A DNA stretch of 64,000 nucleotides from Allobosea sp. Leaf344 (lineage in GTDB: Bacteria; Pseudomonadota; Alphaproteobacteria; Rhizobiales; Beijerinckiaceae): contig NZ_LMRT01000001.1 in NCBI RefSeq assembly GCF_001426225.1, positions 723,090 to 787,089 of the forward strand. Direction: 5' to 3'. Below the pieces are notes generated by a model. That model had not been told where the DNA came from, ran no database searches, and saw only the letters and a list, made by a program, of their open reading frames with translations. Each line of letters starts with the position of its first letter. Within the stretch, counting starts at the first letter, position 1. This document shows positions 42,784-51,690 of this stretch, piece after piece. Position numbers and translations under genes: made by a program.

Positions 42784-43537
42784 CGCCGCACTCGCACGCC
42801 GCGCGATCCGACTGCTGGACCTGACCGACCTGTCCGACCAGGCCGACGAGGCGGGGCTCGAGGCGCTGTGCGCACGGGCGCTGCTGCCGCCCGGCCCGGT
42901 CGCCGCCATCTGCATCTGGCCGCGCTTCGTGGCGCAGGCGCGCCGGCGGCTGGCGGGGACGGAGGTGAGGGTGGCGACGGTGGTGAACTTCCCCTCCGGG
43001 GAGGAACCCCTGCCGCAGGTCGCGGAGGCGATCGAAGCCGCCTTGCACGCGCGGGCGGACGAGATCGACCTGGTGATGCCGTGGCGCGCCTTCCTGGCCG
43101 GCGAGCCGGAGCCGGCGCGCGCGATGATCGAGCGGGCGCGGGCGCTCTGCGACGGCAGGGCCCTGCTCAAGGTCATCCTCGAGACCGGCGAATATCCGGA
43201 GCTCGCGCAGGTGCGCGCCGCCGCCGAACTCGCCCTCGCCTCGGGGGCGGATTTCATCAAGACCTCGACCGGCAAGACCGCGAGGTCGGCCACGCCGGAG
43301 GCGGTGCGCTGCATGCTGGAGGTGATCGCCGGGGCCGGGCGGCCGGTCGGGCTGAAACCCTCGGGCGGCATTCGCAGCCTGGCGGATGCCGCCCTCTATC
43401 TCGGGCTCTCGGATGCGATCATGGGCCCGGATTGGGCGACGCCGCAGAGCTTCCGCTTCGGCGCGAGCGGGCTGCACCAGGTGCTCTGCGACGCCTGGGC
43501 CGGCGAAGGCGGCGGCAGAGCGAGCGGACCCTATTGA
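42776..43537 (+). CDS. deoC: Deoxyribose-phosphate aldolase
   Basis: The 253-residue class I aldolase cleaves 2-deoxyribose-5-phosphate to acetaldehyde and glyceraldehyde-3-phosphate. The Schiff-base lysine is K162 in DFIKTSTGK, with accessory Lys132 in LLKVILETG and Asp97 in [16 protein letters not shown] binds the phosphate. Its start overlaps the phosphorylase stop by eight bases. No deoB-type phosphopentomutase is present in the window, so the pathway needs one from elsewhere. Confidence 0.93.
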   Translation: MADAALARRAIRLLDLTDLSDQADEAGLEALCARALLPPGPVAAICIWPRFVAQARRRLAGTEVRVATVVNFPSGEEPLPQVAEAIEAALHARADEIDLVMPWRAFLAGEPEPARAMIERARALCDGRALLKVILETGEYPELAQVRAAAELALASGADFIKTSTGKTARSATPEAVRCMLEVIAGAGRPVGLKPSGGIRSLADAALYLGLSDAIMGPDWATPQSFRFGASGLHQVLCDAWAGEGGGRASGPY

Positions 43538-43538
43538 G

Positions 43539-44867
43539 ATGAAGCTGACCCAGGAAATCATCGCCGCCAAGCGCGACGGGGCCGAACTGCCGCCGGAGGA
43601 TATCCGCCAGTTCATACAGGGGCTGACCGACGGCTCGGTCGGCGAGGGCCAGGTCGCTGCCTTCGCCATGGCGGTGTTCTTCCGCGACATGAGCCGGGAC
43701 GAGCGCGTGGCGCTGACGCTGGCGATGCGCGATTCCGGCACGGTGCTGGACTGGACCGACCTGCCCGGCCCGGCTCTGGACAAGCATTCCACCGGCGGCG
43801 TCGGCGACACCGTCAGCCTGCCGCTGGCGGCGGCGGTGGCGGCCTGTGGCGGCTATGTGCCGATGATCTCGGGCCGCGGCCTCGGCCATACCGGCGGCAC
43901 GCTCGACAAGCTCGACGCCATCCCGGGCTATGTCACGCAGCCGGACAATGCGCTGTTCCGCAAGGTGGTGAGGGAGCAGGGCTGCGCCATCATCGGCCAG
44001 ACCGCCGATCTCGCCCCGGCCGACAAGCGGCTCTATGCGATCCGCGACGTCACGGCCACGGTGGAGACGATCCCGCTGATCACGGCCTCGATCCTGTCGA
44101 AGAAGCTGGCGGCGGGGCTGCACGGCCTGGCCATGGACGTGAAATTCGGCAGCGGCGCCTTCATGGGCGATCTCGCCCGGGCCGAGGCGCTGGCGCAGGC
44201 GCTGGTCGGCGTCGCCAACGGGGCCGGCCTGCCGACCACGGCGCTGCTGACCGACATGAACGAGCCGCTGGCCTCCGCCGCCGGCAATGCGCTGGAAGTC
44301 GCCTATGCGCTCGATCACCTCACCGGAAAGCGGCGCGAGCCGCGCTTCCATGCGGTGACGGTGGCGCTCGGCGCGGAGATGCTGCGGCTCGGCGGGCTGG
44401 CCGGCAGCCTCGATCAAGGCCGCGCGCACATGGAACAGGCTTTCGCCAGCGGCGCGGCGGCCGAGCGCTTCGCCCGGATGGTGGCGGCGCTGGGCGGGCC
44501 CGCCGATCTGCTCGAGCGGCCCGAGCGCCATCTGGCGCGGGCACCGCTGGTGCGGCCGGTCCATGCGGAGGCGGCCGGCCGGGTCGCGGCGATCGACACG
44601 CGCGGCGTCGGGCTCGCGGTGGTGGCGCTAGGCGGCGGCCGGATGCGCGCCGAGGATGCCATCGATCCCGCCGTCGGGATCACGGCGCTGGCGGGGCTGG
44701 GCGAGGAGATCTCGCCCGAGCGGCCGCTCGGCCTGGTCCATGCCCGCGACGAGGCCGGCTTCGCGCAGGCGCAGGAGCGTCTGCGCCGCGCCTATCGCAT
44801 CAGCCCGGACGAGGTGGCGCGGGGCGCGCTGATCGCCGGGCGCATCGAGGAGACGACGCGATCATGA
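43539..44867 (+). CDS. deoA: Thymidine phosphorylase
   Basis: The 442-residue enzyme converts thymidine or deoxyuridine plus phosphate to the free base and deoxyribose-1-phosphate. Diagnostic blocks are [17 protein letters not shown] (phosphate binding), [21 protein letters not shown], and [11 protein letters not shown]. The length is that of DeoA. It begins one base after the deoC stop, and its own stop overlaps the start of the hydroxyacid dehydrogenase. It supplies the pyrimidine branch of the operon. Confidence 0.94.
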   Translation: MKLTQEIIAAKRDGAELPPEDIRQFIQGLTDGSVGEGQVAAFAMAVFFRDMSRDERVALTLAMRDSGTVLDWTDLPGPALDKHSTGGVGDTVSLPLAAAVAACGGYVPMISGRGLGHTGGTLDKLDAIPGYVTQPDNALFRKVVREQGCAIIGQTADLAPADKRLYAIRDVTATVETIPLITASILSKKLAAGLHGLAMDVKFGSGAFMGDLARAEALAQALVGVANGAGLPTTALLTDMNEPLASAAGNALEVAYALDHLTGKRREPRFHAVTVALGAEMLRLGGLAGSLDQGRAHMEQAFASGAAAERFARMVAALGGPADLLERPERHLARAPLVRPVHAEAAGRVAAIDTRGVGLAVVALGGGRMRAEDAIDPAVGITALAGLGEEISPERPLGLVHARDEAGFAQAQERLRRAYRISPDEVARGALIAGRIEETTRS

Positions 44868-45808
44868 GCCTGCTGCTTGCAATGACCGGGTGGCATGTCG
44901 AGGATTGGCGCAGCCGCTTCAAGGCGCTGCTGCCCGACATGCCGGTCGTGACGCTGGGCGAAGCCTTCGACCGGCGTGCCGTGCATTATGTCGCGAGCTG
45001 GAAGCATCCGCCCGGCAGCCTGGCCGGGCTGCCCAACCTCGCCGTCATCTTCTCGCTGGGCGCGGGCGTCGATTTCCTGTTCGCTGACGACCGGTTGCCG
45101 GAGGTGCCGATCGCGCGCGTCGTCGATCCCGATCTGACGACGCGGATGAGCGAATACATCGTGCTGCACTGTCTGATGATCCTGCGCCAGCAGCGCCGAT
45201 ACGATCGCCAGCAGCGCGACAGGCTCTGGGACGATGACCGCGACCAGCCGGCGGCGCGCTCGGTGCGCGTCGGCGTGATGGGCCTCGGCGAGCTCGGACG
45301 CGATGCGGCGCATAAGCTGCAGGTCATGGGCTTCGACGTGGCGGGGTGGAGCCGGTCGCCGCGCGCGATCGCGGGGTTGCAGAGCTTCGCGGGCGAGGAC
45401 GGCCTGCCCGATTTCCTGGCGCGCACCGACATCCTGGTCAGCCTGCTGCCGCTGACCGAGGATACGCGCGGGATGATCGACGCGACGCTGCTGGCCGGGC
45501 TGGCGCAGGACGGCCGGCTGGGCGGACCCTATCTGATCAATGCCGGCCGCGGCGGGCTGCAGGTCGAGGCCGATATCCTCGCCGCGCTGGAGGCCGGCAC
45601 GCTGAAGGGCGCCACGCTCGATGTCTTCGAGACCGAGCCGCTGCCGGCGGAGTCGCCGCTCTGGTCGCACCCGGCGGTGACGGTGACGCCGCATAATTCG
45701 GCGATGTCGGAGCCGCTCGCGGTGGCGACGCTGATCGCGACCCAGATCCGTCGCCACCAGGCCGGGGAGCCGCTGGCGCATCTGGTGGATCCGGCGCGGC
45801 GCTACTGA
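44864..45808 (+). CDS. D-2-hydroxyacid dehydrogenase, GhrA-like (glyoxylate/hydroxypyruvate reductase type)
   Basis: The 314-residue NAD(P)-dependent enzyme has the cofactor motif GLGELG with a WSRSPR continuation that favours NADP(H). The catalytic Arg (INAGRGG), Glu (FETEPL) and His (TPHNSA) are all present. It is most like the short GhrA-type glyoxylate/hydroxypyruvate reductases. It is coupled to deoA by a four-base overlap and closes the nucleoside operon. Its place in nucleoside breakdown is unclear; reduction of a 2-keto product or a by-product is possible. Confidence 0.87.
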   Translation: MSLLLAMTGWHVEDWRSRFKALLPDMPVVTLGEAFDRRAVHYVASWKHPPGSLAGLPNLAVIFSLGAGVDFLFADDRLPEVPIARVVDPDLTTRMSEYIVLHCLMILRQQRRYDRQQRDRLWDDDRDQPAARSVRVGVMGLGELGRDAAHKLQVMGFDVAGWSRSPRAIAGLQSFAGEDGLPDFLARTDILVSLLPLTEDTRGMIDATLLAGLAQDGRLGGPYLINAGRGGLQVEADILAALEAGTLKGATLDVFETEPLPAESPLWSHPAVTVTPHNSAMSEPLAVATLIATQIRRHQAGEPLAHLVDPARRY

Positions 45809-45817
45809 GCGGCGCCG

Positions 45818-46519
45818 TCACGCCACCCGCTTGTCGGGGGAATCGCAGAGGTCGTTGAGCAGGCAGCGGCCGCATTCCGGCCGCAGCGCCTTGCAGGTGT
45901 AGCGGCCGTGCAGGATCAGCCAGTGATGGGCGTGATGGCCGAATTCCGCCGGCACCGCCTTTTCCAGCCCGAGCTCGACCGCCAGCACGGTCTTGCCCGG
46001 CGCGATCCGCAGCCGGTTGGCGACCCGGAAGACATGGGTGTCGACCGCATGGGTGATCTGCCCGAACGCCATGTTGAGCACGACATTGGCGGTCTTGCGG
46101 CCGACGCCGGGCAGGGTTTCCAGCGCCGCCCGGTCGCCCGGCACCACGCCGCCGAACTCCGCGATCAGCTTTTCACAGAGCGCGATGACGTTCCTGGCCT
46201 TGGTGCGGAACAGGCCGATGGTCTTGATGAAGTCGCGCAGCCGCTCCTCCCCCAGCGCCAGCATCGCCTCGGGCGTGTCGGCGATGGCGAAGAGCGGCCG
46301 CGTGGCCTTGTTGACCCCGGCATCGGTCGCCTGGGCCGACAGCACGACGGCGACGAGCAGCGTGAACGGGTTGCTGTGCTCGAGCTCGCCCTTGGGCTCG
46401 GGATTGGCCTGGCGGAACCGGACGAAGATCTCACGGATCTCGGCCGCGCTGCGGCTTCGCAGCTTCGTGATCCGGCGCGGCGTTGCGGCGCGGCGCTTGG
46501 GCCTGTTCTCGGGCGTCAT
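45818..46519 (-). CDS. nth: Endonuclease III
   Basis: The 233-residue DNA glycosylase/AP lyase removes oxidised pyrimidines. The helix-hairpin-helix is LPGVGRKTANVVL with Lys142, the catalytic Asp160 is in AVDTHVFR, and the Fe-S cluster cysteines are 209, 216, 219 and 225 in the C-x6-C-x2-C-x5-C pattern. The N-terminal 20 residues are basic and variable. It converges on the nucleoside operon and is divergent from a DUF2244 gene, an order common in Hyphomicrobiales. Confidence 0.95.
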   Translation of the reverse strand: MTPENRPKRRAATPRRITKLRSRSAAEIREIFVRFRQANPEPKGELEHSNPFTLLVAVVLSAQATDAGVNKATRPLFAIADTPEAMLALGEERLRDFIKTIGLFRTKARNVIALCEKLIAEFGGVVPGDRAALETLPGVGRKTANVVLNMAFGQITHAVDTHVFRVANRLRIAPGKTVLAVELGLEKAVPAEFGHHAHHWLILHGRYTCKALRPECGRCLLNDLCDSPDKRVA

Positions 46520-46539
46520 CGGCGCCTTATATAGCCGCC

Positions 46540-47073
46540 ATGGACTCCGGCAAGCGTGTTTGGGTGCGGGATGAGGACGTCTCGGCGCAGGCCGAGCGGC
46601 CGGTCTTCGACGCGACCATCACGCCGCATCGCTCGCTGACGCAGAACGGCTTCCGGCTGGTGATGACGCTGGTCTGCCTTGCCGGCATCGTCTCCTCCAT
46701 CCCCTTCATGGTGCTCGGCGCCTGGCCGGTCGCCGGCTTCTTCGGGCTCGATATCCTGGCCCTGTTCATCGCCTTCCGCGTCAATTTCCGGGCGGCGCGG
46801 GCCTTCGAGCAGATCATCGTCACGCCGATCGCGGTGCTGCTGCGCAAGGTGACGCATCGCGGCGAGGAGGCGAACTGGCGCTTCAATCCGGCCTGGACCA
46901 AGCTCGAACGCGAGCAGGACGAGGATTACGGGCTGTTGAAGCTGTCGCTGGTCTCCCGTGGGCGCAGCGTGCCGGTTGCCGATGCGCTCTCCCCGGAGGA
47001 ACGCGCCGGCTTCGCCGATGCGCTGGGGGCGGCGCTGGCGCAGGCGCGCCGCGGGGTGGATTACCGCAGTTGA
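46540..47073 (+). CDS. DUF2244 family membrane protein
   Basis: The 177-residue protein has a polar N-terminus with ATITPHRSLTQNGFR, two adjacent membrane helices (about residues 40-80), and a cytoplasmic C-terminal domain including WRFNPAWTKLERE and LKLSLVSRGRSVPVADALSPEER. This is the DUF2244 pattern; the function is unknown. It is divergent from nth with about 20 bases between starts, a common arrangement. The start ATG lies close to the family start; longer frames extend into nth. Confidence 0.88.
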   Translation: MDSGKRVWVRDEDVSAQAERPVFDATITPHRSLTQNGFRLVMTLVCLAGIVSSIPFMVLGAWPVAGFFGLDILALFIAFRVNFRAARAFEQIIVTPIAVLLRKVTHRGEEANWRFNPAWTKLEREQDEDYGLLKLSLVSRGRSVPVADALSPEERAGFADALGAALAQARRGVDYRS

Positions 47074-47217
47074 GCGGTTTGAGAGTCTCGCCGCAGCCCT
47101 GGTCTGACGCGCGCGACGTTCCTTCTCGGCCCGATCACTGCGCCGAGCCAGCTTTCGGGTGGAGGCGGCGGCGCTGCGGGCCTAGTCTCGCCGCATGACC
47201 CTTTCAGCGAGGCTGCC

Positions 47218-48207
47218 ATGACCGTTACCGCCCGCCTTGTCGATCCGCCCGCGGCCGCCGCCGCGCCCCGCCTCTCCGCCTCGGTGCTGGCGCGCGCCGC
47301 CGCGTCCATGCCGGCCCAGGCGGATGTCCCACTTGCGACCGCGGGCTCGGATTACGACACGGTGCGGCGGATCCTCGCCTACATCACCCATCATTGGCGC
47401 GAGCAGCCGACGATCGAGGCCATCGCCGATGCCGCGGGCGCGACGCCGACCGATGTGCACCACCTGTTCCGGCGCTGGTGCGGCCTGACCCCGAAAGCCT
47501 TCCTGCAGGCGATCACCCTGGACAACGCCAAGCTGCTGCTCGGCGATTCCGCCAGCGTTCTCGATGCGGCGCTGGAGGTCGGGCTGTCGGGGCCCGGGCG
47601 GCTGCATGATCTCTTCGTCGCGCATGAGGCGATGTCCCCCGGCGAATGGAAGGCCGGCGGCGGCGGGCTGCAGATGTCCTATGGTTTCCACGCCTCGCCC
47701 TTCGGCGAAGCGCTGATCGTGACGACCTCGCGCGGGCTCGCCGGGCTGGGCTGGGTTTCGACCAGCCTCGACGGCGGCAAGGCGGTGGGCGGGCGCGCGG
47801 AGGCGCTGGCCGACATGATGCGGCGCTGGCCGCATGCCGATTACCGGTTCGACCCCGCGAGTACCGCCCCCTATGCCGCGCACATCTTCGATCCCCAGGC
47901 CTGGTCGCCGGAGACGCCGCTGCGCGTGGTGCTGATCGGCACGGATTTCGAGGTGCGGGTCTGGGAGACGCTGCTGCGCATCCCGGTCGGGCGCGCGACG
48001 ACCTATGGCGCGGTGGCGGAGAAGATCGGCCGGCCGAGCGCCGCACGGGCGGTGGGCGCCGCCGTCGGCAAGAATCCGATCTCCTTCGTGGTGCCCTGCC
48101 ACCGTGTGATCGGCAAATCCGGCGCGCTGACCGGCTATCATTGGGGGCTGACCCGCAAGCGGGCGATCCTGGGCTGGGAAGCCGGTCAGACCGCGGCGGC
48201 GGGCTGA
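47218..48207 (+). CDS. AraC-type HTH fused to methylated-DNA-cysteine methyltransferase
   Basis: The 329-residue protein joins an AraC-type DNA-binding domain (about 45-150, THHWREQPTIEAIADAAGATPTDVHHLFRRWCGLTPK) to an MGMT/Ogt-like domain (about 155-325). The acceptor is Cys294 in VVPCHRVIGK, preceded by the helix-turn-helix-like GRATTYGAVAEKIGRPSAARAV. It lacks the N-terminal zinc-cysteine domain of full Ada, so it is an Ada-like protein that repairs O6-methylguanine and may regulate repair genes by its HTH. It is a single gene with its own promoter region after DUF2244. Confidence 0.9.
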   Translation: MTVTARLVDPPAAAAAPRLSASVLARAAASMPAQADVPLATAGSDYDTVRRILAYITHHWREQPTIEAIADAAGATPTDVHHLFRRWCGLTPKAFLQAITLDNAKLLLGDSASVLDAALEVGLSGPGRLHDLFVAHEAMSPGEWKAGGGGLQMSYGFHASPFGEALIVTTSRGLAGLGWVSTSLDGGKAVGGRAEALADMMRRWPHADYRFDPASTAPYAAHIFDPQAWSPETPLRVVLIGTDFEVRVWETLLRIPVGRATTYGAVAEKIGRPSAARAVGAAVGKNPISFVVPCHRVIGKSGALTGYHWGLTRKRAILGWEAGQTAAAG

Positions 48208-48229
48208 GCCGGCGCCCGCCCCGCCCTGG

Positions 48230-49258
48230 TCAGGCCGGCCGGGCGGCTCTCGCGAGATCGCCGAATCGCGCCGGCAATTCGAACCCCCAGCCGAGCGGAT
48301 CGTCGCTCTCGATGGTGAAGCTGCCTTCGCCGGCAAAATGGCTGCGGCCTCCGACCTCGACCGTCACCGCACCGGCGATGGGCTGCGCCAGCTCGGTGAG
48401 GATGCGGCCCGTGAAGGCGCCGCCCGTGATGCTGCGGAAGACCCGCTGCTCGCCCGGCCGCACCAGCCCCTTGGCGTAATCCAGCGCCATCCGCGCCGTC
48501 ACGCCGGAGCCGGTCGGTGAGCGGTCTATCTGGCGCTCGGCGAATACGCAGAGATTATGGCTCTCCTCGCCCGGGCGCGCATCGTCGGTGACGATGGTGC
48601 CATAGAGAAAGCCGAGATCGGGCTCCGTCGGATGGGTGATCGGCCCGGCGCGGACCGCATCGGTCAGCGCGACCGCCGCTTCGATCACGCTGTTGAGCGG
48701 CGAAGACAGCAGATCGAGGCCGAAGCGCGAGGCCGGCAGGATGCAGTAGAAGGCGCCGCCATAGGCGATGTCGGTGATGATCCGGCCCAGACCCGGCACC
48801 TCCACCACACGGTCGCGGGTATGGGCGAAGGCCGGCACGCTCTCGAAACGCACCTCGCCGACCCGGCCATCGACGACCTCGCAAGCCAGGCGCAGCAGGC
48901 CGCACGGCGCTTCGATGGCGAAGCGCGTCACCGGCTCGACCGCCTCGACCAGCCCATGCTCGATCGCATAGCGGCCGAGAGCGATGGTGGCGTGGCCACA
49001 CATGGTGGAATAGCCCTCATTATGGGTGAAGAGCACTCCGAACGCAGCCTCCGGCCGCGAGGAGCGCACCGGCAGCACGCCATACATGCCGGAATGGCCG
49101 CGGGGCTCCAGCATCACGGCGCGGCGATAGGCGTCATGCTGGGCGCGCGCCTCCCGCCGCTTCTCCAGCAAGCTCTCCCCTTCCAGCCGGGGATAGCCCG
49201 AGGTGACGATGCGCACCGGCTCGCCGCAGGTGTGATAATCGAGATAGCGCAACTGCAT
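48230..49258 (-). CDS. Trans-3-hydroxy-L-proline dehydratase-like (proline racemase family)
   Basis: The 342-residue protein belongs to the proline racemase superfamily. The first active-site cysteine is Cys87 in STMCGHATIALG. The second position is Thr249 in DRSPTGSGV, where racemases and epimerases have Cys. The Cys/Thr pair is the mark of trans-3-hydroxy-L-proline dehydratase, as in human L3HYPDH. It is the last gene of a three-gene operon with a PfkB kinase (3 bases apart) and an FAH-family enzyme. It probably acts on 3-hydroxyproline or a similar imino acid. Confidence 0.85.
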   Translation of the reverse strand: MQLRYLDYHTCGEPVRIVTSGYPRLEGESLLEKRREARAQHDAYRRAVMLEPRGHSGMYGVLPVRSSRPEAAFGVLFTHNEGYSTMCGHATIALGRYAIEHGLVEAVEPVTRFAIEAPCGLLRLACEVVDGRVGEVRFESVPAFAHTRDRVVEVPGLGRIITDIAYGGAFYCILPASRFGLDLLSSPLNSVIEAAVALTDAVRAGPITHPTEPDLGFLYGTIVTDDARPGEESHNLCVFAERQIDRSPTGSGVTARMALDYAKGLVRPGEQRVFRSITGGAFTGRILTELAQPIAGAVTVEVGGRSHFAGEGSFTIESDDPLGWGFELPARFGDLARAARPA

Positions 49259-49261
49259 TTC

Positions 49262-50191
49262 TCACTCCGAAACTGGCAGGGCAAGGCGGGGCGGATCGCA
49301 GCCGGGGACTTCGCAATTGGCCGAGGCCACGCGTGCCGCGAAGCCGAGGGAAGCGGCGAAGTCCTGCCGGCCGGCCTGCCGCAGCGCGGCGCCGAGCCGG
49401 CCCCGGCGGTGAAGCGCCGCCAGCAGCGCGCCCATGAACACGTCGCCGGCGCCGATGCTGTCACGCATCGCGACGGGCGGCGCGGCGACCGGAAGATGCA
49501 GCCCGTGCGGGCCGGAGAGCACGGCGCCGTCGGCCCCGTCGGTGCGCAGGAGCAGCGGCGGCCGGCGGCAGGCGGCCAGGCTCGCGGATAGCCAATCGGC
49601 GCCCACCCAGCCCTCGTCCTCGGCGCTGAGCTTGACGAGATCGCAGCATGCGATGCGGTCCGCCATGGCGGCGAGCGCCGCCTCGCGCGCCGGAAGCGCG
49701 GGCGGGCGGATGTTGAGGTCGTAGCTGATGCTGACCCCGGCCGCACTCATATCCGCCATCAGCCGGGCGGCCGCCGCGCCGGGCGCGCCGACGCTGGCCC
49801 CGAAGGAGGTGAGGTGCAAATGGGCGAAAGCCGAGGGATCGTCCGGCAGCGGCGGAGCCGCGGCGAAGGCCGTATCGGTGAGGTGGAAGCGATAGGCGGC
49901 GGCGCCATCGGCGGCGATCGGCTCGATCACCGCCAGAGGCGTCGGCGCCGGGCTCGATCCGAGCCAGTCGCCGCCGATGCCTTCCTGCGCCAGGCGGGTG
50001 CGGAAGCGCCGGCCGATGGCATCCTGCGAGAGGCTGGCGCAGAGCGCGACCGGCGCGCCGCAGCGGGCGATGGCCAGCGCCGTGTTGAAGCCGGAGCCGC
50101 CGAGCAGGGCGCGATAGCGCCCGTCCTCGCCCGGTTCCGGCACCAGATCGGCCAGCGCCTCGCCCCAGACGAGGATCGGCTTCTGCGTCAC
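49262..50191 (-). CDS. PfkB-family carbohydrate kinase
   Basis: The 309-residue kinase has the ribokinase/PfkB pattern: LLGGSGFNTALAIARCGAPVALCASLSQDAIGRR near the N-terminus and the catalytic Asp and anion hole in MRDSIGAGDVFMGALLAAL. It starts at a GTG that overlaps the stop of the upstream FAH-family gene. Fructokinase or 2-keto-3-deoxygluconate kinase-type activity is likely. The link to a hydroxyproline-type enzyme next door is unusual. Confidence 0.85.
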   Translation of the reverse strand: MTQKPILVWGEALADLVPEPGEDGRYRALLGGSGFNTALAIARCGAPVALCASLSQDAIGRRFRTRLAQEGIGGDWLGSSPAPTPLAVIEPIAADGAAAYRFHLTDTAFAAAPPLPDDPSAFAHLHLTSFGASVGAPGAAAARLMADMSAAGVSISYDLNIRPPALPAREAALAAMADRIACCDLVKLSAEDEGWVGADWLSASLAACRRPPLLLRTDGADGAVLSGPHGLHLPVAAPPVAMRDSIGAGDVFMGALLAALHRRGRLGAALRQAGRQDFAASLGFAARVASANCEVPGCDPPRLALPVSE

Positions 50192-51363
50192 AGAAGCCCG
50201 CGGCGGGCGAGGTTGCGCATCAGATGCGAGGTGCCGAAGCTCCAGGGCTCGCAATCGTCGGTGCGGCGCATCCGATTGGTCAGCGCCCCCAGCTCCGGGG
50301 CGGCGATGGTGACGATATCGCCGTATTTATGGGTGAAGCCGCCGCCCGGCGCGTCGCGATCCTTGATCGGCGCGAACATGGTGCCGAGATAGAGCGCCGC
50401 CCCATCCGGATACTGATGATGCGGGCCGATCATCTGGCGGGCGAGATCGGCGGGATCGCGGCTGATCTTCGCGATCGAGGACGAGCCTTCGAGGGTGAAG
50501 CCGTCCTCCCCCTGCACCGTCAGCGTGACGGTGGTGTTGCGGACATGGTCGAGCGTGAAGCCGGCATCGAAGAAGCGGATGAAGGGGCCGACCGCGGCGG
50601 AGGCGTTGTTGTCCTTGGCCTTGCCGAGCAGCAGGGCCGAACGCCCCTCGACATCGCGCAGATTGACGTCGTTGCCGAGCGTGGCACCGACGATGCGGCC
50701 GTCGGAGGCGACGATCAGCACCACCTCCGGCTCCGGATTGTTCCAGCTCGAGGCGGGATGCAGACCCGCGTCGAAACCGGTGCCGACGGAGGACATCGGC
50801 GGCGCCTTGGTGAAGATCTCGGCATCCGGGCCGATGCCGACCTCGAGATACTGGCTCCAGGAGCCCTGCGCGATCAGCATCTCCTTCAGCCGCATCGCCT
50901 CGGGCGAGCCCGGCTTCAGCCGCGACAGGTCGTCGCCGATCAGCGCCTCGATCTCGGCGCGGATGGTCGCGGCGGCGGCGGGATTGCCGCGCGCCTTCTC
51001 CTCGATGACGCGCTCCAGCATCGAGATCGCGAAGGTCACGCCCGCCGCCTTCACCGCCTGCAGATCGAGCGGCGAGAGCAGCCAGGGTCGCCTGGCATCG
51101 CGGCCATCGACCGGGGTGTTGGCGAGGATCGCGTCGAGCCGGCCGAGGCTTTCGCCGGTGGCCGCACGCAGCGCGGCGGCGGGGTCCTGCGTCTCGCAGA
51201 GGTCGCGCATCGTCGGGAAGCTGGGCGAGACGTCGATCAGCTCGTCCCCGCGCAGCACCACCACCGAGGGTCCGGCCAGATCCGGCCGCCAGACGCGGCC
51301 GGCCAGCGTCGCCGTCGCGGCATCCGCCGGCAGCGTCGTCGCGGGTGTCAGGGTGATCGGCAT
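50188..51363 (-). CDS. Fumarylacetoacetate hydrolase (FAH) family protein
   Basis: The 391-residue protein has an FAH-type C-terminal catalytic domain: the metal-binding stretch SWNNPEPEVVLIVASDGRIVGATLGNDVNLRDVEGRSALL contains the conserved E-x-E and Asp. GPFIRFFD and MIGPHHQYPDGAALYLGTMF follow. Members of this length are often annotated as 2-keto-3-deoxy sugar acid dehydratases or hydrolases; the substrate is not determined. The start ATG (PITLTPATTLPA) precedes the domain; a longer frame would add 77 non-homologous residues. It is the first gene of the operon with PfkB and the dehydratase. Confidence 0.83.
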   Translation of the reverse strand: MPITLTPATTLPADAATATLAGRVWRPDLAGPSVVVLRGDELIDVSPSFPTMRDLCETQDPAAALRAATGESLGRLDAILANTPVDGRDARRPWLLSPLDLQAVKAAGVTFAISMLERVIEEKARGNPAAAATIRAEIEALIGDDLSRLKPGSPEAMRLKEMLIAQGSWSQYLEVGIGPDAEIFTKAPPMSSVGTGFDAGLHPASSWNNPEPEVVLIVASDGRIVGATLGNDVNLRDVEGRSALLLGKAKDNNASAAVGPFIRFFDAGFTLDHVRNTTVTLTVQGEDGFTLEGSSSIAKISRDPADLARQMIGPHHQYPDGAALYLGTMFAPIKDRDAPGGGFTHKYGDIVTIAAPELGALTNRMRRTDDCEPWSFGTSHLMRNLARRGLL

Positions 51364-51690
51364 CGGCGGGGTCCTTGCAGGCTGCGGGTCTGGGCTGGCG
51401 AGAACAGCCGCTTCGGCCGTTTTGCGCAAGAGGCTGCGACGCATCGCAGCCCCTGCCCGGGCGTCGTTCACGCCGGCAATCGTTTCCGGAAGCCGGGCAA
51501 CGGCGTCCTGCGAGAATGGTCCAGGCCCCGCTCGCCCCGGGGTTGTCCCCCGCAGCAACGGCCGGCGGCGCTCCTTGCGATTGACCGGCGACATAAATTT
51601 GTCATTGAAGCGTCACCTCAGCTTCATGCTAGCTTGCGCACCAACGAAAACAGCAGCCTTCAAGGCTCGTTCGTCCAAAGGGAGACATTC
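51364..51690. promoter_or_regulatory. Divergent intergenic region upstream of ugpB and the FAH operon
   Basis: This 327-base stretch has no gene. The ugp-proximal 110 bases hold a Pho box (51588-51622). The rest, towards the FAH gene, is GC-rich without a motif that can be named. It should also hold the FAH-operon promoter. Confidence 0.4.
51588..51622 (+). promoter_or_regulatory. Pho box (PhoB-binding site) before ugpB
   Basis: Three 11-base repeats lie in register: GACATAAATTT (51590-51600), GTCATTGAAGC (51601-51611) and GTCACCTCAGC (51612-51622). The core GCGACATAAATTTGTCAT agrees at 14 of 18 positions with the E. coli Pho-box consensus. It ends about 70 bases before the ugpB start. It implies activation under phosphate limitation. 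Confidence 0.7.

Noticed and set aside
48230-49258. 4-hydroxyproline 2-epimerase or proline racemase
   Set aside because: The second catalytic cysteine is replaced by Thr249, which points to a dehydratase.
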